From: Cytobacillus citreus
GTDB lineage: Bacteria; Bacillota; Bacilli; Bacillales; Cytobacillaceae
Assembly: GCF_018343665.1 (NCBI RefSeq)
Contig: NZ_JAGYPM010000007.1
Coordinates: 62,001 to 126,000 of the forward strand
Length of the DNA stretch: 64,000 bases
Direction: 5' to 3'
In this document: piece by piece, positions 34,636 through 43,931 of the stretch
How positions within the stretch are numbered: the first letter of the stretch is position 1
Layout: every line of letters starts with the position of its first letter
Position numbers and translations under genes: made by a program
Notes under the pieces: model-generated
Database searches by the model: none
What the model saw: the letters and a program-made list of their open reading frames with translations, nothing else
Told to the model about the DNA's origin: nothing

Positions 34636-34728
34636 CTACAATTCATCGAGGCAACTGTATCCATCACCTGATTGTGGTTTCAATATACTCATAAGTTCGA
34701 GCGCGGACATTGTTGCTCTCGTTGCCAT
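34636..34728 (-). CDS. Possible 30-residue small protein
   Basis: A frame from ATG 34728 reading MATRATMSALELMSILKPQS then a GDGYSCLDEL end. Composition is protein-like but there is no ribosome binding site, and the frame stays open upstream. It may be the tail of a decayed gene. I do not recognise it. Confidence 0.2.
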   Translation of the reverse strand: MATRATMSALELMSILKPQSGDGYSCLDEL

Positions 34729-34746
34729 TCTTGTCGGAAAGTCGAA

Positions 34747-34902
34747 TTAATATAATTCCTCTATTACTTGATAACTATCTAATCCATGATTCCATCCCAA
34801 TAAATAAACTGAAGCCAAACAAGGATTTTCTAAATTCTTATTAGAATCCGATAGTACAGCAAATCCTATTATTTTCTCTTTTGGATTAGTAATTACTCCC
34901 AT
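34747..34902 (-). pseudogene. Possible remnant of an unidentified gene
   Basis: The minus frame is open for 68 codons (from 34950). From its ATG at 34902 it encodes MGVITNPKEKIIGFAVLSDS and LASVYLLGWNHGLDSYQV, which looks like globular alpha/beta protein. Upstream, AAAGGAG is followed by a start-like TTG in another frame that hits a stop after five codons, so a frameshift is possible. Family not recognised. Confidence 0.3.
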
Positions 34903-35180
34903 CAACCCTTTTGAATCCAATAATTCATTCGGAAAATCACTTTTACATCGTCATGTTCAATGTTCCTATTATTTCTCCTTTTGTAAGTAATTAATAACGA
35001 TTTCATGTTAGTTCACAACTATTTGTTTTTCAAAAGGAAATAATGACAATATGAGCTAATAAACATGCGTAAAAAGTGCATTTTCCAATAACAAAATGGT
35101 CTTTATTGAGATTAAAAAGAAATAAAATGGAAAGGAGATCATAAATTGATCTCTTTTTCACTTTTTTCTTTTTAAGAAGT

Positions 35181-35199
35181 GCGCCCGTTTGTGAAATTG
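35181..35199. repeat. Dispersed GCGCCC repeat, copy e
   Basis: GCGCCCGTTTGTGAAATTGG, a diverged member of the family at 27915. Confidence 0.45.
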
Positions 35200-35210
35200 G
35201 CAAAGGCAGT

Positions 35211-35726
35211 CTAATTGTCGAATAGCCCTCGTCCTCTCAGATTTGCGGAAACAGGCTCCTTTCCTATTTCACGTGCCCATATAGATAACTGGCCAATATG
35301 GTGAATTTCGTGGACAATGACATGACGTATGATCTCTCCGTGTGTACATTCAATGACTCGGCGCCTGATTGGTGCGTCTCTAGAGCTAATCGGTTCTTCA
35401 TTGAAATCAGATTCTGAAAGTTTCCGAGATTCCATTTCATTTGTCCAAGATGTCACAAATGGCTTCACTTTCTCATCGTATTGAGCTGAAAGATTTTTCA
35501 CTTTTTGTAAACTAGCATAATCCTCAAACAATGGCTCCTCAGGCACTGGTTCACTTCGCAAACCTAAGATCCACATATATTCCACATCTATAATGTGAAA
35601 CAGGGTATGTAGGATACTTTCGAACCCACCGACCCGTTTCTTTAATAGTTCTTCATCCGATATGTCTTCGCACCATGTAAACCAATCATCACGAACTTGC
35701 CAGTTATATTGAAACAGTTTCAACAT
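35211..35726 (-). CDS. DinB family protein
   Basis: A 171-residue four-helix-bundle protein of the DinB/YfiT-like group. The three His ligands of the expected metal site are visible: His in SILHTLFHIIDVEYMW (about residue 46) and two in HVIVHEIHHIGQLSIW (about 138-144). Members act as thiol- or other-group transferases or have unknown function; several are damage-inducible. Start 35726 is used since GGAGGTTGTTGTG precedes that ATG. Single gene with no operon partner. Confidence 0.87.
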   Translation of the reverse strand: MLKLFQYNWQVRDDWFTWCEDISDEELLKKRVGGFESILHTLFHIIDVEYMWILGLRSEPVPEEPLFEDYASLQKVKNLSAQYDEKVKPFVTSWTNEMESRKLSESDFNEEPISSRDAPIRRRVIECTHGEIIRHVIVHEIHHIGQLSIWAREIGKEPVSANLRGRGLFDN

Positions 35727-35836
35727 CACAACAACCTCCATCTTTTATATATTTAATATCTAAGTTTTCTCCAAAAGACTTCAAAATCCTTTTTTAGATA
35801 ATAACTCTAAAAAAACTTGTTAAAATCCTTCACAAA

Positions 35837-35856
35837 CGGCCCGATTGTGGAACAAG
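35837..35856. repeat. Dispersed GGCCC..GGAAYAAG repeat, copy f
   Basis: CGGCCCGATTGTGGAACAAG, the GATTGTGG form of the repeat core. Confidence 0.55.
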
Positions 35857-36008
35857 AAAAAATCTTGCATGTCAACACTGGATTTTTAATCAAACATTAT
35901 AATAAATTATCAATACTTATTTTAAATGATCCATCTTTTTTATAAAACTACAGTTATCCTGAACCAGTATTAAACAAATATCCTTGGCATGTTCCCGAAA
36001 AAAAACTA

Positions 36009-36033
36009 GGGGTCAATTCATAGAATTGACCCC
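36009..36033. terminator. Terminator-like hairpin
   Basis: GGGGTCAATTC/GAATTGACCCC, an 11-bp perfect stem, loop ATA-sized, followed by TTCTCT on the plus strand and an AGTTTTTTT run on the minus strand. It may end the TerC transcript. Confidence 0.65.
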
Positions 36034-36102
36034 TTCTCTATAGCTAATTATTTATTTGGCTGTGTTAGAGCTCTGTGTTGATAATGCTATTTTGTTGTTG
36101 GT

Positions 36103-36257
36103 TTTCGCCGCAGGCGCGAGCTCCTCGAAAATGCTAACGCATTTCCTTCGTGCGGTGATTATTCTAGGAAGCTTATTCAATATCCTGCGGGAGCGATAGC
36201 GACGAGGAGGCTTCCGGACCGCCCGCTACGCTTTAGTGCCTGCAGCGGAAATCAACA
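36103..36257. repeat. GC-rich intergenic repeat of the Bacillaceae type
   Basis: An island clearly richer in GC than its surroundings (GCCGCAGGCGCGAGCTCCTC, CCTGCGGGAGCGATAGCGAC, GAGGAGGCTTCCGGACCGCC, TGCCTGCAGCGGAAATCAAC). Blocks such as CTGCGGGAGCGA..CGACGAGGAGGCT and TGCAGCGGAAA recur as noncoding repeats in many Bacillus genomes. Only one copy is in this window. It lies downstream of the TerC gene. Confidence 0.6.
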
Positions 36258-36276
36258 GGGAAGTTTACATAGCCAC

Positions 36277-37050
36277 TTATTTTTTATTTGTTACTGGGAT
36301 TTCATTCTGTTCATTTTTTCTTTTATTAATAAAGTGAATAACAAATGTCAGCAGGAATGCCAGGATTAGTATTCCAAAAAACACTAAAGGATCAAGTTCG
36401 TATCCGAAGACACTTGCAAACATTTTTGCAGCGATGATTGCAATTAAAATAAATGCAGTATTTTCTAATTCAGGCACTTTTTCAATGAGAACGAGAAAAA
36501 ACTTTGCAACCGTCCGCATCATCAAAATACCAAGCATCCCACCAATTAATAAAATCCAAACTTCCTCTGATACAGCAAATGCTGCTAAAATACTGTCTAC
36601 AGAGAATGCTAAGTCCATTATTTCTACTGAAATAACGGTTGCCCAAAATATACCAAATGTACGAACTAGCCAGCTGTCCTTCTTCATGCCGTTCGTTTCT
36701 TCATCATTTTCCCCAATCCAGAAATGCTTAATGACAATCCAAGCTAAGTAAGCAGCTCCCAGTACCTTTATCCACCAAAATTTTATGAGCAGCGTCCCTA
36801 ATCCTATGAATATGAATCTGAAGAAATATGCTCCAAACAAGCCATATGTTAAAGCTTTTTTTTGCTGTTTTTTTGGGAGATGCTTCACCATTACTGCAAG
36901 AACAAGAGCATTATCTGCAGATAATAAACCTTCCAGAATGACCAGTGTGCCAATATATCCCCAAGAAACAGGGTCTGATAAAACCTTTACCCACATCTCC
37001 CAATCAAAAAATGAAGCATACGTGTCTAGTAAATGATTAAGAATTTCCAC
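36277..37050 (-). CDS. TerC family integral membrane protein
   Basis: A 257-residue membrane protein with about seven hydrophobic helices. It carries the TerC hallmarks: LEGLLSADNALVLAVMV in the second segment and SVEIMDLAFSVDSILAAFAV in the fifth, whose Asp/Asn residues in the membrane are thought to bind metal ions. Bacillus relatives (YkoY/YceF type) move manganese to exported enzymes or out of the cell. The start is GTG 37050 with AAAGGAG at 7 bases. I looked for a yybP-ykoY manganese riboswitch in the leader and did not see one. Confidence 0.87.
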   Translation of the reverse strand: MEILNHLLDTYASFFDWEMWVKVLSDPVSWGYIGTLVILEGLLSADNALVLAVMVKHLPKKQQKKALTYGLFGAYFFRFIFIGLGTLLIKFWWIKVLGAAYLAWIVIKHFWIGENDEETNGMKKDSWLVRTFGIFWATVISVEIMDLAFSVDSILAAFAVSEEVWILLIGGMLGILMMRTVAKFFLVLIEKVPELENTAFILIAIIAAKMFASVFGYELDPLVFFGILILAFLLTFVIHFINKRKNEQNEIPVTNKK

Positions 37051-37276
37051 AAAAAAGACTCCTTTAAGTTAAGGTTTCATTATTAATGTTTTTTTCCTCA
37101 TTCATTTTTCTATTATCGAACCGAATATCACACTTCTTTCTTATGATTCCATATTAATGAATTCATTATACAGATAAGGTAAAACGAAAATGAATTTAGG
37201 GATTGAACATAATAATTATAGTGAAATAGTATTAAATTTACTAATTGTATACTTGAAGTGAAGACAAAAAAAGCCA

Positions 37277-37312
37277 GAATCCAAAACAATAATGAAGGCA
37301 TTTTGGAATCCC
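37277..37312. terminator. Weak hairpin between divergent genes
   Basis: AGAATCCAAAAC and ATTTTGGAATCCC can pair over about 10 bp; A-run on the left side. Function unclear because neighbouring genes diverge from here. Confidence 0.35.
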
Positions 37313-37526
37313 GTTAGCCATCATCTTCCATAATCGCGCTTTTTTGTTGAATGCGGAATATTGAAAATCATGAAAAGGCTACAAAAATAGTTTCTCAGTT
37401 ATTATGTAAAGCCACCCATTGGTAAGGTGAAAAATGTTGTAAAGTTTCAGATAATACAATATAGTTTTTAGAATTTATTTTCATTTTTAGATAATAATAT
37501 ATCATGTTAAGGGGCTGACATGATAT

Positions 37527-38927
37527 ATGAAATTTAACAAGAAAAAAATCAACGTTGTAAATATGAAACAAACAAAGAAAAGCGTGTTTGCTACAGCAGT
37601 AGGAAACGCTATGGAATGGTTTGATTTTGGATTATATTCATATTTAGCTGTTATTATTAGTCAAAACTTTTTTAGTGCTGTTAAGAATGATGAGATAAAA
37701 TTAGTTTTCACATTTGCCACATTTGCGATTGCCTTTTTAATGCGCCCATTAGGCGGTATTATATTTGGTAAAATCGGAGATAAATTAGGTAGAAAAATCG
37801 TTTTAACAACTACGATTATTTTAATGGCTATTTCCACATTACTTATCGGTTTATTACCTACATATAATCAAATAGGTATATGGGCACCTATACTCCTATT
37901 AATAGCAAGAATTATTCAGGGTTTTTCGACTGGTGGCGAATACGCTGGTGCAATGGTCTACATTGCAGAATCTTCTCCAGACAATAAACGTAATATGCTT
38001 GGAAGTGGTTTAGAAATTGGTACGCTCACTGGTTATATATTAGCTTCACTACTTGCCAGCATACTCTTTATCACTTTATCTGATCAGCAGATGGCCTCGT
38101 GGGGTTGGAGAATACCGTTTCTACTCGGTTTACCATTAGGGCTTATTGGGTTTTACTTAAGAGGCAGCTTAGATGAATCACCGATTTTTGAAAATGAACT
38201 TTCTGATGACGAAGTCCAAGAGGAAGGCTTCCTAACTATTTTAAGAAATCACAAAAGGGATGTTCTTGTATGCTTTGTAGCTGTCGCATTTTTTAATATT
38301 ACAAACTATATGCTATTATCATACATGCCTTCTTATTTAAATCAGATAATTGGATTATCTAGTACGATAGGAACCGTATTAATTACTATTATGATGGTTA
38401 TTATGGTGCCACTTGCTTTCATGTTTGGTAAGCTCAGTGATAAAATTGGAAACAAGACTGTTTTCTTAATTGGTTTAGGGGGATTAACCCTATTATCTGT
38501 CCTTGCTTTCTATTTAATAAACTTGAATACGATAATATTTATTTCTTTAGGAATTTTAATTCTGGGTGTTTTTCTTTCAACTTATGAAGGCACAATGCCT
38601 GGATCGTTACCAACTATGTTCTACACAGATATTCGATATAGAACATTAGCTGTTACCTTTAATGTCTCTGTTTCATTATTTGGTGGGACTACCCCATTAT
38701 TTTCAACATGGCTAGTCCACCAAACTGGGAATAACTTAGCACCTGGTTTCTATTTAACAATCGTTAGTATTATCGGATTTCTAGTGATATCATTCTTTTT
38801 CAGTAACACCTCAGGAAAATCTCTAAAAGGTTCTTACCCAACAGTTGCTTCAAAGTCTGAGTATAAAGAAGCTGTTGAAAATCCAAAGGATTCATTATGG
38901 TGGAAAACAGAACAAAGAAAAAAATAA
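37527..38927 (+). CDS. MFS metabolite:proton symporter, ProP/KgtP-like
   Basis: A 466-residue permease of the metabolite:H+ symporter family. The start reads [20 protein letters not shown], the family hallmark in TM1. [18 protein letters not shown] is the MFS A-motif and [21 protein letters not shown] is the TM4 motif. A second A-motif-like KLSDKIGNK lies in the other half. Transported compounds in this family include proline/betaine, 2-oxoglutarate and other small acids; which one cannot be told. AAGGGGCTGAC precedes, at rather long spacing. A terminator follows at 38976. Confidence 0.87.
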   Translation: MKFNKKKINVVNMKQTKKSVFATAVGNAMEWFDFGLYSYLAVIISQNFFSAVKNDEIKLVFTFATFAIAFLMRPLGGIIFGKIGDKLGRKIVLTTTIILMAISTLLIGLLPTYNQIGIWAPILLLIARIIQGFSTGGEYAGAMVYIAESSPDNKRNMLGSGLEIGTLTGYILASLLASILFITLSDQQMASWGWRIPFLLGLPLGLIGFYLRGSLDESPIFENELSDDEVQEEGFLTILRNHKRDVLVCFVAVAFFNITNYMLLSYMPSYLNQIIGLSSTIGTVLITIMMVIMVPLAFMFGKLSDKIGNKTVFLIGLGGLTLLSVLAFYLINLNTIIFISLGILILGVFLSTYEGTMPGSLPTMFYTDIRYRTLAVTFNVSVSLFGGTTPLFSTWLVHQTGNNLAPGFYLTIVSIIGFLVISFFFSNTSGKSLKGSYPTVASKSEYKEAVENPKDSLWWKTEQRKK

Positions 38928-38975
38928 ATTGAATCAAAAAAGCACCTTTTCAATATTGAACTGCTACTCGGGATA

Positions 38976-38998
38976 TGGACACTCAAAAAGAGTGTCTG
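38976..38998 (+). terminator. Intrinsic terminator
   Basis: GGACACTC-AAAAA-GAGTGTCT stem, followed after a few bases by GGGTTTTTGTTTT; located 50 bp after the symporter stop. Confidence 0.65.
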
Positions 38999-39009
38999 TA
39001 TTTCGGGTT

Positions 39010-39335
39010 TTTGTTTTACTTAATTAACTTTTAAAAATATGTAACGACAAATAAAAGGGTTAACTGAAATGATCATTATTCCTATAATGGGTCCCTGCAA
39101 TTCAAAATCCGGAAAACATACGCAAACTATGTTCAAAAATATCTGGAGTTACTGAACACCTTATGACGATATGTACCCACTTACTAATATGTTTGATTGT
39201 TAATATAAGCATTTTTAATTTTATGTTAAGAGGTCGCTTCAGGAATTTTGGGACAATACTAAGAAATATTAATAAAAAATCGAATTTCTCAGTATAAAAT
39301 CGGGAAATTGAACATTTTTCGTTATCCCGGAAAAT
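39010..39335. other. Intergenic stretch, no gene recognised
   Basis: About 325 bp with short frames only. It contains AATTTTGGGACAATACT-type sequence and leads into the repeat at 39336. Confidence 0.35.
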
Positions 39336-39355
39336 GGCCCTTTAATGGTATAAGG
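39336..39355. repeat. Dispersed GGCCC..GGTATAAGG repeat, copy g
   Basis: GGCCCTTTAATGGTATAAGG, just past the end of the resolvase gene. Confidence 0.55.
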
Positions 39356-39361
39356 AACTAT

Positions 39362-39405
39362 TATTTGTTCCCTTCCGACAGCTTTCTGTACAATGAAGCC
39401 CTCGA
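39362..39405 (-). pseudogene. 3' end of the serine resolvase gene, cut off by the TnpB element
   Basis: On the minus strand, right after the element's right end, the sequence reads SRASLYRKLSEGNK then two stops. This is the end of the helix-turn-helix of serine resolvases/invertases (family pattern ..ITxVSRxSLYRKL). It completes the piece at 41335-41651, which ends ICEITDF on the other side of the element. Confidence 0.8.
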
Positions 39406-39600
39406 TCTGAAACTCCCATAGCTAAAGCAATGGGGTTCTTGAGCGACTAGCTTGTTTCTTCTATACTCTCCCCTGCCTTAATATACAATAGGGTACAACA
39501 TACAGACACTACAAAGCGTTTGCTCAAGACTTCTACAGCCAAACACCTCAGCGGTGCTTATCGACTGCATGGGCTCGTTTCTAACCCAACATTCCTTTAA
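39406..39600 (-). ncRNA. Probable omega (guide) RNA region of the TnpB element
   Basis: The segment from the tnpB 3' end to the right end carries the conserved AGAACCCCATTGCTTTAGCT then ATGGGAGTTTCAG that ends known TnpB guide RNA scaffolds. By analogy the next bases outward, ATCGAGGGCTTCATTGTACA, would be the guide; these are resolvase coding sequence. Length and 5' end are not defined by eye. Confidence 0.6.
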
Positions 39601-41060
39601 ATTCCAAAACTACTTATTTTGTTTTGATTACTTGATTTTATTCGTATGATTTCTATGTCATGTAGTTTCTTAAAATGATCATATGCATCTACACATAAAT
39701 ACCTATTAATGCTATCAAGAGATTCCGTTACATTTTTAATGAGATAAGCAGAGTACAAATCACGTTGGACACGTTCATTTCTTATAAGATTCCATCTTTC
39801 AGACAATGATTTCTTTTGAAAGGTGTTCGTCTCGTGATGATACTGACTAGCTTTTGCCTTCGAGGTGTTGATCTTTTTCAGTTCTATGCCAAAGATAGAT
39901 CGCTTTTGTTCTAAGATGGTTATAAGCATAGAGGGAGCTTTCCTAGCTATAGATTTCCCAAACCGTTTCTTTCGGTTGAAACGTCCGTTCTTGTTTCTAG
40001 TAGTTTCTTTTGCCCGTTTTTGAAGGGCTTGAAAATTCATGGTTTCAATGAAGAATTCATCACCTTGTTCTATTATTTGATTCGCTAAACAACAATGGTC
40101 CTGTTTTCGATAGACGGAATGAAGTCGATTTATTTCTTGAAATGCTGCCTTTAGCTTTCCGTATCGTTTGGATTGCACCCATCTCTTTGAGGAGCGATTA
40201 ATGGTTCCGTCTTTATTAAACTTCTCTGGATTCATGGCCCTTCGGCTTCGGTCCATGGCCCGTTGAATTAGTCGGATTTCTTTTTGAATATGTATGACAC
40301 TGGGGGCTAGTTCAACTAAAGATGCTTTAGAATCTGACACAATCGCGGCTGTTTGTGTACCAATGTCAATGCCAACTCTGCCTTTTCCAAGTTTGCCCTT
40401 TATTCCAACTTGATTATATTTTTGAGGAGGTGTACCTTCCAAGATCAGTTGAATTTGATATCGAATGGTTCCTTTCATAAAGGTTCGCAGAATCCGTGAA
40501 TATTTTACTCTACTTTCTAGAGCAAGAAACACATAGTCATCCTTTGGTTTTATTCGAACAGGCAGCTCTAATCCCAGCCAATAAATCTTTCTGTCTTTAT
40601 AACGAATCCCAGCGGCGTTCGTTTTTCCCTCTACAGAATTCAACTTTCCGAATCCTTTAAAAGACACTTTTGTCGCCATCCCTATTTGTTTCTTTTTAAC
40701 TGCATGGTGTGCACGAGATGCGAGTTTTTGAGCTGTATGAGAATCAATTAAATGTTTAAATCTAGTTTGCATAGACTTTACATATGTATGGAGTGCGTAT
40801 TCCTCTAATTTAAATCGTTTGTTCAATTGACGGAATGTAGTGGATCGTAGTTTGCGTTCTGATGGGGTCGATGAAGGAAGTTTACGGGCTTTCTGATAAT
40901 CCTTAGATTCTTGCATGACTCGCAATCGTTTATCCGCTTCTGCTAAACATGCGTTATAGATTTTTCGAGCAATCTCAAACCTTTTTTCAAGAATATTGGC
41001 CTCATGATGTCGAGTTTGAAGAGGAAGTGTTAATACATAACTGGACGTAGAAGAAGCCAT
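39597..41060 (-). CDS. tnpB: TnpB RNA-guided endonuclease of an IS605-group element
   Basis: A 487-residue RuvC-type nuclease. The three acidic residues are present: Asp232 in GRVGIDIGTQTAA, Glu339 in FFIETMNFQALQKRAKE and Asp434 in VQRDLYSAYLI. The usual CxxC...CxxC zinc ribbon between the last two is absent: the stretch SKAKASQYHHETNTFQKKSL lacks cysteines. This is a known TnpB subtype, so loss of function is not implied. The basic N-terminus binds the guide RNA. AAGGAGGCTGCTTC precedes the ATG. No tnpA accompanies it, so movement would need a transposase in trans. Confidence 0.9.
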   Translation of the reverse strand: MASSTSSYVLTLPLQTRHHEANILEKRFEIARKIYNACLAEADKRLRVMQESKDYQKARKLPSSTPSERKLRSTTFRQLNKRFKLEEYALHTYVKSMQTRFKHLIDSHTAQKLASRAHHAVKKKQIGMATKVSFKGFGKLNSVEGKTNAAGIRYKDRKIYWLGLELPVRIKPKDDYVFLALESRVKYSRILRTFMKGTIRYQIQLILEGTPPQKYNQVGIKGKLGKGRVGIDIGTQTAAIVSDSKASLVELAPSVIHIQKEIRLIQRAMDRSRRAMNPEKFNKDGTINRSSKRWVQSKRYGKLKAAFQEINRLHSVYRKQDHCCLANQIIEQGDEFFIETMNFQALQKRAKETTRNKNGRFNRKKRFGKSIARKAPSMLITILEQKRSIFGIELKKINTSKAKASQYHHETNTFQKKSLSERWNLIRNERVQRDLYSAYLIKNVTESLDSINRYLCVDAYDHFKKLHDIEIIRIKSSNQNKISSFGI

Positions 41061-41334
41061 GAAGCAGCCTCCTTTCCTTCTCTTGCCTATTATTATATGA
41101 AAATCGTTTAATGGATTTTATTGATTATTCACCGCAGTTGGAACCTAAAGACCATTTCTAACATAGTATATCAGATTTACAGATTAAAGAACATATGTTT
41201 CTATATAAATCTTCAGATATTTTAAGTACCGCTAACGATTTTGACCTTTTAGCGGTACTCTGTATCTGACCTCACTTTCATCCCACGTCTAAAGACGGGC
41301 TATGCCCGGTGTGGGCTTTCTCGTTCGGGAAATC

Positions 41335-41651
41335 TGTAATTTCACAAATTTGATTTACAGTTATACCTCCCTCTTTATATAGCTGTACTGCATAATTCAT
41401 TCCTGCGTGATTTTTATGATATTTTTTTCAGCATGGCCATTGATCTTGCCTTCCTTTTTTGCAAGTTCAATCCCTTCATGTTGTCGCATCTTGATTAGAT
41501 CCCGTTCTAGCTGGCTCACACCGGCCATCACTGTAATCAAGAATTGGCTGTACGGATTCTCTTCTGCCAAATCGAGCCATGTATCCTTAAGAGATTTTAA
41601 GTTTGCTTTTTTACCCCGTATGTAATCAATCAACTTAAATAAGGGATCCAA
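41335..41651 (-). pseudogene. Serine resolvase/invertase gene, middle part, frameshifted
   Basis: The frame encodes FKLIDYIRGKKANLKSLKDT, NPYSQFLITVMAGVSQLERD and RQHEGIELAKKEGK, the second half of the serine-recombinase catalytic domain with its long E helix. Near 41400 the frame shifts: the continuation NHAGMNYAVQLYKEGGITVN and QICEITDF is in the next frame and is the start of the helix-turn-helix domain. The N-terminal third with the active Ser is missing; the fragment begins at the palindrome at 41651. A TnpB element cuts the HTH. Confidence 0.82.
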
Positions 41652-41674
41652 CCAACAAAACGCGTTTTGTTGGT
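41651..41674. repeat. 24-bp perfect palindrome at the resolvase truncation point
   Basis: ACCAACAAAACG followed by its exact complement CGTTTTGTTGGT. It joins the truncated resolvase to the downstream region of the GGDEF-EAL gene. It could be a recombination site or inverted-repeat end; a weak terminator role is possible. Confidence 0.6.
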
Positions 41675-41732
41675 GGAACCCCTATAACAATTCCATTATC
41701 GATTGATCTATTGTCTACGAGCTTAATAATAT

Positions 41733-43931
41733 CTATATTAAGAAAGATTGATTTGTTTTTTGTTTAATCAAATTTTCGAATTCATTTTTCGGAAGAGGTT
41801 TGCTTACATAAAATCCTTGAATTTCATCGCACCCTATTTCTTCTAATACGTTAATCACTTCCTTAGTTTCGATGCCTTCTGCTACAACCTTTAAATTTAA
41901 CTCATGGGCAAGAAGTGTAATCGCTTTCACTATGGCAATGTCATCCATATTTCGTGAAACCTCATGAATAAATGTTCGATCAATTTTTAATGCATGGATT
42001 GGAAACTTCCGCAGATAATTTAAAGATGAATAGCCTTTTCCAAAATCATCAATAGCCACTGTAATACCCATTTTTCTCAGTTCATTTAAACATTCAATAC
42101 ATTCTTCAGTTTGATTTATGAAGCTATTTTCTGTAATTTCAATTTCTAGAAGATTCGGGTCTAGCCCAGTCTGCTCTAAAACCTGCTGAACCACATGTTG
42201 AAAATTAGGAGTACGAAAATGGAGTGGTGAAATATTAACAGACACCTTCATAGGTTTGGAAAATTGCGTATCATTCCATTTCTTATTTTGTTCACAAGCC
42301 TTTTCTAACACCCATCGATCAATTTTAAGAATTAACCCCGTTTCCTCTGCAATCGGGATAAACGTATCTGGGGGAATACTTCCAATCTCCTCATTATTCC
42401 AGCGTAATAAAGCCTCCATACCATTCATTTCTTTTGTAATTAAGTCGATCTTAGGTTGGAAATATAATTCAAACTCATGCTGATCGATTGCTTTACGTAA
42501 ATGGTATTCTATGAGTAATGCCTTTTCCTGTGATTGACAAATTTCTTCTTCATAGATTTTATACGTACTTCGACCATATGTTTTGGCCGTATACATAGCG
42601 GCATCTGCATTTCTAATTAACTCTTCACTTGTCTCACCATGCTCTGGAAACAGACTAATCCCAATGCTGCATGTAGCATTTATCTCTAGTTGGTTAGGTA
42701 AATTTATTGATTGTTCTAAAAGTAAAAGTATTTGCTTTGCTTTCATCATTGCTTCTTCATGATTTTTAATTTGCGGAAAAATGATAATAAATTCATCTCC
42801 AGCAAAACGATATAGACGTGAATTTTCACATATAGCTTTTTTAAACAGGGAAGAAACTTTTGTAATTAAACAATCCCCAACACTATGACCAAAAGAATCA
42901 TTAATATGCTTAAAGCGATCTAAATCAATGTAAAATAAAGCAAATCTATCATTAGTAATTAGAAATTCCTCAATAATGTGATTTAAATCCTCGTTCAGCT
43001 TACGACGATTTGGTAAGCTAGTTAATGAATCGTGATAGGCTAAAAATTCTACTTCCTGCTTAGCTTCGTGAAGTTCAGTAATATCACTCATACAACCTAT
43101 GACTTCTACAACCTTTCCATTACTAATAATGGGAGAAAGATAGGTTAATAGCTGTCGACCTCGAAAGGAATAATTATACGAGACCTGTCGTCCTAAAAAG
43201 GCTTCGCAATAATATTTTTCTAACATTAATTGCAGTTCCTCTGAAAAAATGTCTTTCGGACTTTTATTCAGCATTTTTTCCTTTTCCAAGCCTAATTCAT
43301 AAGCTAATTTTCCCTCATTAAGGGTATAAACGAATTGTCCATTCTTATCTTTGACGACTTTAAAAATTAGATTTTGCATGGAAGTGACAACATGGCGGTA
43401 ATCATTTTGTAAGGCGGTTATTAATTTTTCCTGTGCATTCTTTCCCTCAGAGATGTCTGTACGAATAGCTATATACATAATCGTATTTCCAGTAAGATCC
43501 TTTAATGGGACAATGGTTGTCTTTACCCAGTAATACGAACCATCTTTTGCTTTATTCTTCACCTCACCTTCCCATACTTCACCCTGTCTAATTTGATTCC
43601 ACATTTCCCCAAAAAATTGTTTATCATGATGACCTGAATTTAAAATGCGATGATCATTTCCTATCAGTTCCTTACGGCTAAACTTTGAAAGTTCACAAAA
43701 TTTATCATTCGCATAAATAATTTTCCCATTTGTGTCTGTAGCAGCAACAATCGCAGAAACATCAAGTGCATATTTTAAATTGGAGAAATCCTCTAGGAAA
43801 TGTCCTATTTGAAGAATATCCTGTTCCATTTCTAAAAGATTTTTGTAATTCTTATGACCATTCCTAATCAACTCTTTTAAAGAATCTATCCATGGCTGCA
43901 CTTGCTTATCTTCAAACATATCAGCCATCAT
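41733..43931 (-). CDS. PAS-PAS-GGDEF-EAL cyclic-di-GMP signalling protein
   Basis: A 732-residue cytosolic protein. A helical start is followed by PAS1 (about 55-165, with AATDTNGKIIYANDKFCELS and a PAC end), a second PAS-like domain (about 185-290), GGDEF (about 300-460, active loop RFAGDEF) and EAL (about 480-725). EAL active-site motifs are intact: GMEALLRW, NISPLHF, EITENSF, DDFGKGYSSL, KIDRTFI, AEGIE and QGFYVSKPL. It may both make and break c-di-GMP; with an intact EAL it most likely acts as a phosphodiesterase tuned by the PAS domains. AAAGGAGTGAA precedes the ATG pair at 43931/43928. No riboswitch in its leader. Confidence 0.92.
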   Translation of the reverse strand: MMADMFEDKQVQPWIDSLKELIRNGHKNYKNLLEMEQDILQIGHFLEDFSNLKYALDVSAIVAATDTNGKIIYANDKFCELSKFSRKELIGNDHRILNSGHHDKQFFGEMWNQIRQGEVWEGEVKNKAKDGSYYWVKTTIVPLKDLTGNTIMYIAIRTDISEGKNAQEKLITALQNDYRHVVTSMQNLIFKVVKDKNGQFVYTLNEGKLAYELGLEKEKMLNKSPKDIFSEELQLMLEKYYCEAFLGRQVSYNYSFRGRQLLTYLSPIISNGKVVEVIGCMSDITELHEAKQEVEFLAYHDSLTSLPNRRKLNEDLNHIIEEFLITNDRFALFYIDLDRFKHINDSFGHSVGDCLITKVSSLFKKAICENSRLYRFAGDEFIIIFPQIKNHEEAMMKAKQILLLLEQSINLPNQLEINATCSIGISLFPEHGETSEELIRNADAAMYTAKTYGRSTYKIYEEEICQSQEKALLIEYHLRKAIDQHEFELYFQPKIDLITKEMNGMEALLRWNNEEIGSIPPDTFIPIAEETGLILKIDRWVLEKACEQNKKWNDTQFSKPMKVSVNISPLHFRTPNFQHVVQQVLEQTGLDPNLLEIEITENSFINQTEECIECLNELRKMGITVAIDDFGKGYSSLNYLRKFPIHALKIDRTFIHEVSRNMDDIAIVKAITLLAHELNLKVVAEGIETKEVINVLEEIGCDEIQGFYVSKPLPKNEFENLIKQKTNQSFLI

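Larger units (their letters stand above)
39395..41325 (-). mobile_element. IS200/IS605-group element carrying only tnpB (IS1341-like)
   Basis: The element has a typical hairpin left end at about 41283-41317 (CCCAC..GGGC ATA GCCC..GTCTTTAGACGTGGG on the minus strand) and a right end with GAACCCCATTGCTTTAGC and TATGGGAGTTTCAG at 39400-39445. No tnpA is present. It interrupts a serine resolvase gene: the flanks join to give its helix-turn-helix. Exact borders are uncertain by a few bases. Confidence 0.8.

Noticed and set aside
36100-37250. Manganese (yybP-ykoY) riboswitch before the TerC gene
   Set aside because: The leader at 37051-37250 lacks the GGGGAGTAG-type conserved loops.
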